Shown piece by piece: positions 9,377 through 17,482 of a stretch of DNA of 53,436 nt. The DNA is from Caldisericia bacterium (GTDB taxonomy: Bacteria > Caldisericota > Caldisericia > JAAYUI01). Below the pieces are notes generated by a model. The model was given only the letters and a program-made list of their open reading frames with translations. It was not told the DNA's origin and searched no databases. The stretch lies in the NCBI GenBank assembly GCA_017992475.1, contig JAGOOO010000008.1:1-53436 (forward strand), read 5' to 3'. A program made the position numbers and the translations under genes. The first letter of the stretch is position 1. The number at the start of each line of letters is the position of its first letter.

Positions 9377-10345
9377 TCACGAGTAAGTGATGCGCGGATC
9401 AACAAGCGCATACACTACGTCTCCAAGTATCAACGAAATTAAGGTCAAAAATGCGAACATTACAAGTGTTCCCATTGCTAGTGGTATATCTGATGACTGC
9501 ACAGAATTGAATAACAATTGGCCCATTCCATTGATATTGAATATCCTCTCCACAACGACAGAACCAGAAATAAGGGAAGGGATAACCAGCGTCATTACAG
9601 TTACTATCGGAATAAGCCCGTTTCTAAGGGCATGTTTGTAAATGACTTTTGTTTCAGAGAGGCCTTTCGATCTTGCAGTCCTGACATAATCCTGGCGGAT
9701 AACCTCAAGCATAGACGATCTCATATAGCGAGACAGAGAGGCTATCGTTCCAAGAAGGCCCATGAACACAGGAAGAACAAGGTTTCTGGCCTGATCTAGT
9801 ATCTTCATGATCCATGATAAAGAATCATAATCAGGCCGCAAAGACCATCCGGCAGGGAGCCACCCCAAATTCACCGAAAAGAGAAGCATCAAAAGCAAAC
9901 CGAACCAGAAATTAGGCACTGATATTCCTATGTACGAAAACACAGTAATCGCATAGTCAGCCACTGAGTAATGCCGCCTTGCAGAGAAAATTCCCAAGGG
10001 GATACCCAGCAGCAGGCCCAAAATCAGAACTGAAACCTGGATTTTGAGCGTGACAGGAATCTTGGTTATGATTTTTCCCCAAACTGGTTGTTTATCATAA
10101 AGCGACTTTCCCCAGTCACCATCAAAAATTATTTTTTTGGCCCATTTGGTGTAACCAACAAACCAATTGTCATTAAATCCCGACCATTCCCTCATCCTGG
10201 CAATCTCATCCTTCATATTGGGCTGTTGAAGCTCAAGTTCTTTGTATGGGTCTCCAGGTAATCTAAGAAGGAAATAACACAGAACGGTAACAAGAATAAA
10301 CAAAAAAATGAAGATTACGAATCTTCTGAACAGATAATTACCCAT
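9377..10345 (-). CDS. Oligopeptide ABC transporter permease, OppB/DppB type (system 2)
   Basis: This 322-residue permease has an N-terminal TM (residues 9-28), a periplasmic-type loop with GDPYKELELQQP, and the BPD_transp_1 core. The EAA-loop DYVRTARSKGLSE contacts the ATPase. It is preceded by AAAGGTGA. It lies after a terminator-like hairpin that separates it from the binding-protein genes, so permease mRNA is expected at lower level than receptor mRNA. It partners the OppC-type gene at 8010-9368. Confidence 0.92.
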   Translation of the reverse strand: MGNYLFRRFVIFIFLFILVTVLCYFLLRLPGDPYKELELQQPNMKDEIARMREWSGFNDNWFVGYTKWAKKIIFDGDWGKSLYDKQPVWGKIITKIPVTLKIQVSVLILGLLLGIPLGIFSARRHYSVADYAITVFSYIGISVPNFWFGLLLMLLFSVNLGWLPAGWSLRPDYDSLSWIMKILDQARNLVLPVFMGLLGTIASLSRYMRSSMLEVIRQDYVRTARSKGLSETKVIYKHALRNGLIPIVTVMTLVIPSLISGSVVVERIFNINGMGQLLFNSVQSSDIPLAMGTLVMFAFLTLISLILGDVVYALVDPRITYS

Positions 10346-10385
10346 CTGTCTTCACCTTTCTGGGCCAAAGCCCGCCGCTTAAACT

Positions 10386-10424
10386 AAAAAAGAGCGCCCT
10401 GGGGGGCGAAAAAACCCAGGGCGC
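10386..10424 (-). terminator. Terminator/attenuating hairpin after the second binding-protein gene
   Basis: A 10-bp perfect GC-rich stem (10394-10403 with 10415-10424) has an 11-nt loop. Read on the minus strand it is followed by a TCTTTTTT tract. It sits 10 nt after the binding-protein stop and before the OppB-type gene, so it probably causes partial termination. Confidence 0.8.
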
Positions 10425-10434
10425 GGAATTCACA

Positions 10435-12579
10435 TCACTTCTTTTCTCTGTACCAGAAAGCGCAGTTCCAGTTGATCGTTCTCTGGGAACCAGTTGGTTT
10501 AATGTTTTGAATATCGCGAGTTGCGGTATCAACATCATATCTGTTGAACAGAGGCAGTATCGGAAGGTTTTCTCCCCAGATTCTAATCTGCTTATTGAGG
10601 AGTTCCTGGAGCTTGGCATCCGGAAGCTCTTTTTCAAGCTCGGATACAATATCATCATTCTCCTTATTGCCCTTCCAACCAGAAATATTCTGACCTGACC
10701 AATTGTTGGCCTGGGTTGGAATTTGGTCATTTCTCCACATTAGAGCATTCGGACGAACTGGGTTGGAGACCCATGCAAACTCTACAAGTTCGAACTGGTG
10801 CTGGGAGAGAACCTTACCACCAAAGAGCTCTTTTGATGGGCGAAGCTGTGGAATGATCTTAAGGCCAACTCTGGCCCACATCTTTATCATCTCTTCAACA
10901 TTTTTTTGTCTGAATGGGTTTTCAGAAGTTGTAGCAAGTGTAACCTTGAATGGTTTGGTTGGGTCGCCCTGCCAGCATCTGATATTCTCACCATCAACGT
11001 TGGCAAGCTTCCAGCCTGCTTCTTCAAAGAGTTGCTCTGCTTTTGCAGGGTTGTATTCATACTTCACTAATGCTTTGTCGTCATAATATTTTGACTTTGG
11101 TGTCAGCCATGAATGTGCAACCGAGAATATTCCACCGCTTGTTATCTTTGTGAGCTGTTCTCTGTCCAGTGCATAAAGCATGGCTCTTCTGACCCTGACA
11201 TCACCAAAATAGAAAGCTTTTCCAGTTTCATCCTCAAAGAGGTTTGGTGTGACGTGCTCAAAAGAAGTACCCGGTGTATAGTAGAATTTTACTCTTGGAA
11301 GCTTCTTCTCAAGTTCAGAAGCATCAGTTGGGTCAAAAGCATTTGTCGTGATGTCAACATTACCACCCTGGAGGTTAAGTCTGATGGTGTTTGCATCTGG
11401 CATAAACTTCACGATGATTTTTTTGACTATTGGCTGTGCAAAAATGGCGTATGGGTTTGGTTCAAACTCTATATGGTCGCCCCTCTCCCATGTTTTGATA
11501 CGATATGGTCCAACCTCATAATCCCTGAAGTCGTCCCTGACATTAAAATTGCCTGGATCTGTATAGAAGTCTGGTTCAAATTTTGCCTTGAATGTCCAGC
11601 CAATGCCCCAAGTTCCAAAAACGTAAACTTCGTTATAACCAACTTCAATTGTGTATTTGTCAACTTTTTTCACATAGTCATACTTCAGGATTCCTGTTCT
11701 TACAACTGACTGAATGACAGGAGAAACTGCGACCCTAAAACCAAAAAGGGCGTCATCAGCGGTAATTTCGTGGAGTTTAGAACCTTCTTCTTCACCTGGA
11801 AGTGGGGGGAAATACATGCCAGGGCGGAACCTGTATGTAACCGTCATTTTGTCTTTGCCTGTGATTGGGTCCTTGAAAAGCTTTACGTCACCATTGTCGA
11901 GTGTTGGAACCCTAAGTGCTGCATTTGGATACTTGGTCGCATCACTATCATAAGTGATATCGCCAGCGCCGTAGAACGTTCCAAGAAGCGTTGCGGAAAG
12001 GGCAGAAGTGGTAAATGGATTAAGTGTGTCCGGCTCTTGTGCCGTGACTACGACAATCTGCTGTCCTGGATCAGTATTTGGTGGATACTTGAGCATATAA
12101 AGAAGATATGCGGCCTCAGAGAAAAGTGGGGTTTTGTCCCATGCAGTAACCCTGTTTTTCCTGTAGGTAAGGAGCTGATGGATTGGCCTGTATGCCATGT
12201 TAAAATATGGTACAAAATCTTTTGGAATAGTCTCTTCATCATTGGAAAGACACCATGCCGGGAAATCAAAATCTTTTAGCTGTTCAGCGTATGTGTGATT
12301 GTCCACTGCCAGCTTAACCATGATGGCTCTGTTAAAAGTGCCTTCTGGGGCTGGTATATCTTTCCCCAAAATCACCGAAAGTCCTTTTACAAAATCAGCT
12401 GCTGTGATCTCAGAGTCCCAGTCTTCTCTCGGGGCAAGGGCCTTAACACCATCACTTGTCATTTCTGACACGTATTTTGTAGCCCAATGCTCCTGTGTGG
12501 CTGCTTTCGCTGGAACAGCATAAGCGAAAAGGCCAACTGCGAGCATAAAACAAACGAACACACCAAGGAATCTCCTCAT
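10435..12579 (-). CDS. SLH-like domain-substrate-binding protein family 5 fusion (receptor 2)
   Basis: This 714-residue exported receptor has a Sec signal peptide with an AKA cleavage site near residue 26 and no lipobox. Residues about 30-72 (HWATKYV...GV...ITAADFV) and 83-165 resemble S-layer-homology repeats: conserved HWA, Gly-hydrophobic and acidic-hydrophobic positions, and an F-SEAAYLLYML end. From about residue 175 a complete SBP_bac_5 domain follows (EPDTLNPFT). It ends with a Trp/Tyr-rich tail (NWNCAFWYRE) shared with the neighbouring paralogue. I infer attachment to the wall by the SLH-like part and peptide capture by the rest. It has GGAG upstream. Confidence 0.88.
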   Translation of the reverse strand: MRRFLGVFVCFMLAVGLFAYAVPAKAATQEHWATKYVSEMTSDGVKALAPREDWDSEITAADFVKGLSVILGKDIPAPEGTFNRAIMVKLAVDNHTYAEQLKDFDFPAWCLSNDEETIPKDFVPYFNMAYRPIHQLLTYRKNRVTAWDKTPLFSEAAYLLYMLKYPPNTDPGQQIVVVTAQEPDTLNPFTTSALSATLLGTFYGAGDITYDSDATKYPNAALRVPTLDNGDVKLFKDPITGKDKMTVTYRFRPGMYFPPLPGEEEGSKLHEITADDALFGFRVAVSPVIQSVVRTGILKYDYVKKVDKYTIEVGYNEVYVFGTWGIGWTFKAKFEPDFYTDPGNFNVRDDFRDYEVGPYRIKTWERGDHIEFEPNPYAIFAQPIVKKIIVKFMPDANTIRLNLQGGNVDITTNAFDPTDASELEKKLPRVKFYYTPGTSFEHVTPNLFEDETGKAFYFGDVRVRRAMLYALDREQLTKITSGGIFSVAHSWLTPKSKYYDDKALVKYEYNPAKAEQLFEEAGWKLANVDGENIRCWQGDPTKPFKVTLATTSENPFRQKNVEEMIKMWARVGLKIIPQLRPSKELFGGKVLSQHQFELVEFAWVSNPVRPNALMWRNDQIPTQANNWSGQNISGWKGNKENDDIVSELEKELPDAKLQELLNKQIRIWGENLPILPLFNRYDVDTATRDIQNIKPTGSQRTINWNCAFWYREKK

Positions 12580-12672
12580 TGCACTCCTTTCATTGGCAAA
12601 GCTTTAATGTTTAGCACGTTCCACTCACCACCATCGTTGTGGTGTGGCTGCATGCCCAAAAGATGCGAGGTT

Positions 12673-12700
12673 ATTCTATTTGATTTGTGGCAAACTGCAA
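12673..12700 (-). promoter_or_regulatory. Weak promoter candidate upstream of receptor 2
   Basis: On the minus strand TTGCAG (12695-12700) is followed after 16 nt by TAGAAT (12673-12678), about 95 nt before the receptor-2 start. The -10 matches at five of six positions but the -35 is poor, so this is tentative. Confidence 0.25.
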
Positions 12701-12832
12701 GCCCTTTTGGAACCAATTTAAAACTTGCCTGTAAGGATATCAATACGCGTAGAGATAAATGGGTGTGTAGTTTTGAGAAAATTGATATTTCTGTGCAAAA
12801 CCAGCACACCCTCTTGGTGACCAAAAATCTAC

Positions 12833-12872
12833 TCCCATCAAACAATGGGAAGTATTTGCCAAATGTTCCCAT
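12833..12872 (-). promoter_or_regulatory. Attenuator-like alternative hairpins after receptor 3
   Basis: Read on the minus strand there are three segments in order: ATGGGAA (12872-12866), TTCCCAT (12851-12845) and ATGGGA (12838-12833), the last followed within four bases by ATTTTT. The middle segment can pair with the first or with the last. Only the second pairing makes a terminator-like hairpin. This is the geometry of an attenuator, but the stems are only 6-7 bp. Confidence 0.35.
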
Positions 12873-12908
12873 GATTCACCGTAAATTTACCGAATCAATC
12901 ACAGTATT

Positions 12909-15065
12909 TTATTTGACTTCTCTGTACCAAAATTCACAATTCCAGTTTATTGTTCTGTTTGCGCCAGTTGGTTTGATGTTCTGGATATCACGAGTTGCAA
13001 CATCAACATCATATCTATTGAAAAGTGGGAGGGCAGGAAGCTCATCACACCAAATTGCCACTTCTTTGTTAAATAGTCCTCTAAGTTTTGCTTCTGGCTG
13101 AATTTTTTCAATCTCATAGCACAGTTCATCATGTTCTTTTGAGCCAACCCAACCGCCGTAATTTTGCCCAGCCCCATTGTTTTGTTTTGTAGGTATCTGG
13201 TCGCTTCTCCAGAGATTGGCATTTGGTCTGATTGGGTTTGAAACAAGACCCAGCATCATTGATTCAAAAAGATGACCACTGAGTACGTCACCGCCAAGAA
13301 GTTCTTTGGCAGGTCTTGCTTGTGGGACAACCCACACACCTATTCTTTCCCACATTCTGAGAACTTGCTCGGCAACTCTTAGCCTGTAATCACTCTCTTG
13401 CGCAAAAGAGAGTGAAAATTTGAGTGGTTTGCTTGGATCTCCGTTTTTGCATCTGATATTTTTACCATCAACATTGGCAAGCTTCCATCCCGCTTCTTCA
13501 AGCAATTGTTCTGCCTTGGCAGGATTATATTCATACTTCTTAACAGATGACTCATCATAGTATGGGGATTTCTTGGTTATCCAGGAATGTGAAGGCTGGT
13601 AAATACCTGCAGCCGCTGCCTTTGAAATTTGCGGCCTGTCAAGACCATAAAGCAGGGCCTGTCTTACTCTTTTGTCACCAAAGATGTCATATTTACCCTT
13701 CTCATCTTTAAATTGGTTCAACTGTATGTGGTCCCAAGAAGTGGTTTCAGTGAAATAGAATCTAGATTTAGGAACCTTTTTCATCAATTCTTCAGCATCC
13801 AATGGGCTGAACGTTGAAGTCACGATATCTATGTTGTCAGCTTGGAGATTCAACCTGATAGTATTTGGATCAGGCATAAATTTTACAATTATTTTTTCTA
13901 TAAGGGGTTGTGCAAACGCAGCATAAGGATTTGGTTTGTATTCGATGTGGTCACCAATCTCCCACTGCTTCATGAGGTATGGTCCGACAGTCCAGTCTAT
14001 GAAATCTTGCCTCACATTAAAATTGTTCGGGTCAGTGTAAAAGTCTGTTTCAAACTTTGCTTTGAAAAGATCACCACCCGGTGTTCCCCAGTTGGCATAT
14101 GTATAAAGTTCGTTAAATCCAGCCTCTAATGTGTATTTATCAATCTTTTTCAGATAGTCTATTTTAAGTTGACCAGAACGAACAGTGCTCTGAACTATCG
14201 GGCAAAGTGTTACTCTAAAAGCAAACATATAATCATCCGCTGTTATTTCATGAAGTCTGGAATCTTCAGCTTCACCAGGAAGAGGCGGGTAGTGCATGCC
14301 TGGACGGATCCTGTAGGTAACTTTCATTCTGTCTTTGCCTGTTACCGGGTCTTTAAGAAGAACAATGTCACCATTGTCGAGGGTTGGGACTCTTATAAGC
14401 ATATGCGGGTAAAGGTTTGCCTGGTCATCATAGCTGATGTCTGGTGCACCTGTGAATGTGCCCAATAAAACAACTGACATACTGTTGGATGTGAAAGGGT
14501 TGAGGGTATCAGGCTCGCTGCTGGTGACAACAATCACTTGCTGGCCTGGATTTGCGTTTGGAGGGTACTTGAGCATATAGAGCATATAAGCAGCTTCACT
14601 CCAGAAAGGTTTTTGATTAATTTCAATCTTGCGGCCTTTTCTGTAGTCAAGAAGTTGGTATTTTGGCCTGAATGCCATGTTGCAATATGGAACAAGTTCT
14701 TTGGGAACTGACTCTTCATCATTCGATTTGCAAAATATCGGGAAATCAAAATTTTTGAGCTCTCCCGAATAATCTGAATTGTCAACTGCCAGCCTGAGCA
14801 TCACTCCTCTGGTAAAATCACCACCTGGAGGGGCTATTTCCTTGCCAAGCACCTTGCCAAGCGCTGTTGCAAAATCCGAGGCTGGTATTTCCATGTCCCA
14901 CTGAGATGCATCAGCTTTGAGTATTCCATCTTGCTCAAGCGTGGCAAAGTATTTGGTTGCCCAATGCTTGTTCTCAATCGTCAATGCCCTTGCACTGCCA
15001 CCAAATGGTGCAAGTATTGTCAGAAACATGATCGCAGAAACAATCAGACTCGCAAACCTCTTCAT
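12909..15065 (-). CDS. SLH-like domain-substrate-binding protein family 5 fusion (receptor 3)
   Basis: This 718-residue protein is a close paralogue of the next gene downstream. It has the same layout: Sec signal peptide (cleavage after SARA near residue 27), an SLH-like region of roughly 140 residues (HWATKYF...GIL...IPASDFATALG, then a second repeat ending FWSEAAYMLYML), a family-5 binding domain (EPDTLNPFTSN), and an identical style of C-terminal tail (NWNCEFWYRE). The start is taken as ATG at 15065, well spaced from a G-rich ribosome site; TTG at 15071 is an alternative. It is the first gene of the transporter cluster. The paralogues diverge enough to suggest different peptide preferences. 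Confidence 0.88.
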   Translation of the reverse strand: MKRFASLIVSAIMFLTILAPFGGSARALTIENKHWATKYFATLEQDGILKADASQWDMEIPASDFATALGKVLGKEIAPPGGDFTRGVMLRLAVDNSDYSGELKNFDFPIFCKSNDEESVPKELVPYCNMAFRPKYQLLDYRKGRKIEINQKPFWSEAAYMLYMLKYPPNANPGQQVIVVTSSEPDTLNPFTSNSMSVVLLGTFTGAPDISYDDQANLYPHMLIRVPTLDNGDIVLLKDPVTGKDRMKVTYRIRPGMHYPPLPGEAEDSRLHEITADDYMFAFRVTLCPIVQSTVRSGQLKIDYLKKIDKYTLEAGFNELYTYANWGTPGGDLFKAKFETDFYTDPNNFNVRQDFIDWTVGPYLMKQWEIGDHIEYKPNPYAAFAQPLIEKIIVKFMPDPNTIRLNLQADNIDIVTSTFSPLDAEELMKKVPKSRFYFTETTSWDHIQLNQFKDEKGKYDIFGDKRVRQALLYGLDRPQISKAAAAGIYQPSHSWITKKSPYYDESSVKKYEYNPAKAEQLLEEAGWKLANVDGKNIRCKNGDPSKPLKFSLSFAQESDYRLRVAEQVLRMWERIGVWVVPQARPAKELLGGDVLSGHLFESMMLGLVSNPIRPNANLWRSDQIPTKQNNGAGQNYGGWVGSKEHDELCYEIEKIQPEAKLRGLFNKEVAIWCDELPALPLFNRYDVDVATRDIQNIKPTGANRTINWNCEFWYREVK

Positions 15066-15092
15066 ATGCAAACCCCCGTCTCAAAGATTATT

Positions 15093-15111
15093 TTCCGGTT
15101 AGACACCGGAA
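15093..15111. terminator. Small hairpin between murB and receptor 3
   Basis: TTCCGGT (15093-15099) pairs with ACCGGAA (15105-15111) across a 5-nt loop. The T-run (15115-15121) is on the plus-strand side, so as a terminator it would act on plus-strand transcription, where no gene is known. On the minus strand it would be a leader hairpin for receptor 3. Role unclear. Confidence 0.35.
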
Positions 15112-15167
15112 TGATTTTTTTGTTTTGGATAAAGCTTAAGGTTTTTTAACCAAAAGTTTTTACCAAG

Positions 15168-16100
15168 TTATGCCCAGCTAGGGAGTGAAACAGACCATTC
15201 GCCAAGAATTCTTACCTCAGGGAGTAGTCTAATATTGTAAAGACTGTATATGGTCCCGACTATCTTCATCATCATCTGGATTACATCCAGAGATGTTGCA
15301 CCACCCATATTTACAAGAAAATTGGCATGGATATCAGAAATAGCAACACCGCCGAGTCTTTGTCCCTTAAGCCCAGCCTGGTCAATCAATTGGCCAGCAA
15401 AAGCTGCGGGGGGGTTTCTGAAAACGCAACCAGCATTGGGATAGCCCCATGGCTGTGTTCTTTGGCGATAGTCCCTTATTTTTTCAATATTTGCTTTCAG
15501 GACTTGCGGATCAGCTGGCTTAAGCTGGAACCGGACCCATTCGATGAGGCCTCCAGACCTCAAAACAACAGAACTCCTGTAATCAAAACCCATTTTCTCA
15601 TGGGTCAATGTCATCTTTTCACCACTTGGCAGGATGTAGCCAACCTCTACAACACATCTACTTATATACATTGCACTCGTGCCAGCATTCATGGCAACAG
15701 CACCACCTACGGTACCTGGAATGCCATAGCAATACTGAAGACCTGCCAGATTTCTTTCAACTGATTCAGAAACAAATCTTGAAAGCGCCACACCACCGCC
15801 AACAACTACGGAATCGCCTTCCCAGGAGATTTCATCAAGACCCTTGCCGACTTTCATTACAATCCCTCTTATGCCAAGATCACCAACCAGAAGGTTTGTC
15901 CCACCGCCAATTACCAGCACCGGAACATGCATTTTGCATGAATAATCATAGATGTTAAGCACGTCATCAGCATCATATGGCACAGCAAAAGCGTCTGCCG
16001 GGCCGCCAACAGCAAATGACGTGTGATGGGCCATCGGCTCCCCGAAGAGCACTTCCCCCCTTATTGCAGATTTAAGCCCCGTCAAGGGGGTTGGAATCAT
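15168..16100 (-). CDS. murB: UDP-N-acetylenolpyruvoylglucosamine reductase
   Basis: This FAD enzyme reduces UDP-GlcNAc-enolpyruvate to UDP-MurNAc in peptidoglycan synthesis. Visible features are the substrate/FAD segment HHTSFAVGGPADAF at 25-38, the FAD-binding GGGTNLLVGD, the catalytic-region YRSS tyrosine, the proton-donor motif GCVFRNPP and the C-terminal catalytic Glu in LPEVRILGEW. The usual Ser of the proton-donor motif (GSxFxNP) is a Cys here, a variation I believe also occurs in other MurBs. The start ATG overlaps the murC stop (ATGA). It is the last gene of the mur cluster, at normal length (310 residues). Confidence 0.95.
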   Translation of the reverse strand: MIPTPLTGLKSAIRGEVLFGEPMAHHTSFAVGGPADAFAVPYDADDVLNIYDYSCKMHVPVLVIGGGTNLLVGDLGIRGIVMKVGKGLDEISWEGDSVVVGGGVALSRFVSESVERNLAGLQYCYGIPGTVGGAVAMNAGTSAMYISRCVVEVGYILPSGEKMTLTHEKMGFDYRSSVVLRSGGLIEWVRFQLKPADPQVLKANIEKIRDYRQRTQPWGYPNAGCVFRNPPAAFAGQLIDQAGLKGQRLGGVAISDIHANFLVNMGGATSLDVIQMMMKIVGTIYSLYNIRLLPEVRILGEWSVSLPSWA

Positions 16101-17482
16101 CTAATTGCCTCCAATATTGGTTTCGCACAGGCCCTTATGGGATAAGGGCCTGCAAGATAAACAACCTCATTCTTTGTCAAAGAAGATTTTACAATCTTGG
16201 GTACAAGTTCAAGGGTGCCAGCCATAGCAATCTGAGAACTCGGGTTCATCACCCTGAGCTTGGAACAAAATTCCCTCGACCTTTCAAGGTTGTTCTCCTC
16301 TTGCGGGAAAACCTGTGTTACGATTGTCCTGTCTGCAAGCGAAACACATGCCGAGTATTCGTCCATAAGATACGATATCCGTGCAAACCTGAAAGGTTGC
16401 ATCACGAGACATATTTTTTCATCTGGATAGTATGATCTGAGGGCTTTTAACCCTGCGATAATAGCAGTGGGGTGATGGGCATAATCATCGTATACAGGGC
16501 TGCTGTTTACAGATCCCATAAGTTCTAGTCTGCGCTGTGTTCCGGGGAATGTAAAAAAATGCGGCAGGGCCAATTTTGGATCAAAATCAAGGGAAACGAT
16601 TGCCGACAATGCAGCAAGAGCATTTGAAACATTGTGGTCACCAGGCACTTTTAGCTTAAGGCGGCCAACTGACTCTCCCCCGATTCTCACCCCCGTTGTT
16701 GAGCAGAGGTTATGGCCTTCCCTAAAAATATTGGTCAAATCGCCTTTTACATGTGACAGACTATTTCTCCCAAAAGTAATGACCTGGTCCATATCTCTTA
16801 GCTTCATCCTGAAAGTGTTCTCGTCATCAGCATTCAGGACTCTCATTTTTGCTTGAACAACAAAGCTCTCGAAAGCATCAAGGAGGTTTTTTTTGTTGTG
16901 GTCGTAGGCATCCATATGGTCCCAATCAATATTTGTCACCACGGCCAGATCGCAATTGAACTTAAGAAAACTCTTGTCAGATTCGTCGGTCTCCATCACA
17001 AGCATCTGATTGCCTGATCCTGACCATCTGGCCTGTTCACCGCCAATGATTGGAGACCCAAAATAATATGAAATGTTCTGACCCATCCTGTCCAGGACGT
17101 GGGCTATCATGGCTGTCGTTGTTGTCTTGCCATGGGTTCCTGCAACACCAAGAACTTTTCTGGTCAGGCCAAATTCAAAAAAGAAGTCGGTTCTATGGAT
17201 GCATTTTATATCAAGTTGCCTTGCACGCTCAAGCTCTGGGTTGGATTCCTTAATTGCGCTTGAATAAATGACAACCTTTTGGTCTGTGATATTTTCAGCT
17301 CTTTGTCCAGAGAACAAAATAGTGCCCTTTTCACCAAGATCACGCACCAGTTCCCTATCGCAGTCAATATCAGAACCAGTCACGACATAGCCCATCTGCA
17401 TGAGCATCAGGGCAATGCCCCTCATGCCGGCACCACCAATACCAATCAAATGTATTTTAGAGCCTTTTCTTGGCACTCTCAT
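16097..17482 (-). CDS. murC: UDP-N-acetylmuramate--L-alanine ligase
   Basis: This is the first amino-acid ligase of the peptidoglycan stem peptide. The 461-residue protein has the N-terminal UDP-binding Rossmann motif (GIGGAGMRGIA), the Mur-ligase P-loop GTHGKTTTT, the central-domain motif TNIDWDHMD and the C-terminal YDDYAHHPTAI signature that identifies MurC. I place the start at ATG 17482 because it overlaps the murG stop as ATGA, the same coupling seen throughout this cluster. A longer frame to 17539 has no support. Confidence 0.95.
   Translation of the reverse strand: MRVPRKGSKIHLIGIGGAGMRGIALMLMQMGYVVTGSDIDCDRELVRDLGEKGTILFSGQRAENITDQKVVIYSSAIKESNPELERARQLDIKCIHRTDFFFEFGLTRKVLGVAGTHGKTTTTAMIAHVLDRMGQNISYYFGSPIIGGEQARWSGSGNQMLVMETDESDKSFLKFNCDLAVVTNIDWDHMDAYDHNKKNLLDAFESFVVQAKMRVLNADDENTFRMKLRDMDQVITFGRNSLSHVKGDLTNIFREGHNLCSTTGVRIGGESVGRLKLKVPGDHNVSNALAALSAIVSLDFDPKLALPHFFTFPGTQRRLELMGSVNSSPVYDDYAHHPTAIIAGLKALRSYYPDEKICLVMQPFRFARISYLMDEYSACVSLADRTIVTQVFPQEENNLERSREFCSKLRVMNPSSQIAMAGTLELVPKIVKSSLTKNEVVYLAGPYPIRACAKPILEAIR

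Larger units (their letters stand above)
12580..12908 (-). other. 329-bp leader region between two binding-protein genes
   Basis: I find no convincing gene here. It contains a set of mutually exclusive small hairpins at 12833-12872, a weak promoter candidate at 12673-12700, and a short dyad (CACCAC/GTGGTG at about 12628-12646) near the downstream gene. A 98-codon reading frame (12576-12872, minus) was rejected because its composition is not protein-like. The region most likely separates expression of the two paralogous receptors. Confidence 0.5.

Noticed and set aside
12576-12872. A 98-codon minus-strand frame whose stop overlaps the receptor-2 start (ATGA)
   Set aside because: The overlap looks like coupling, but the protein is rich in Cys, His and Phe without any fold pattern. 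The frame also runs through the attenuator-like hairpins. Better explained as leader sequence.
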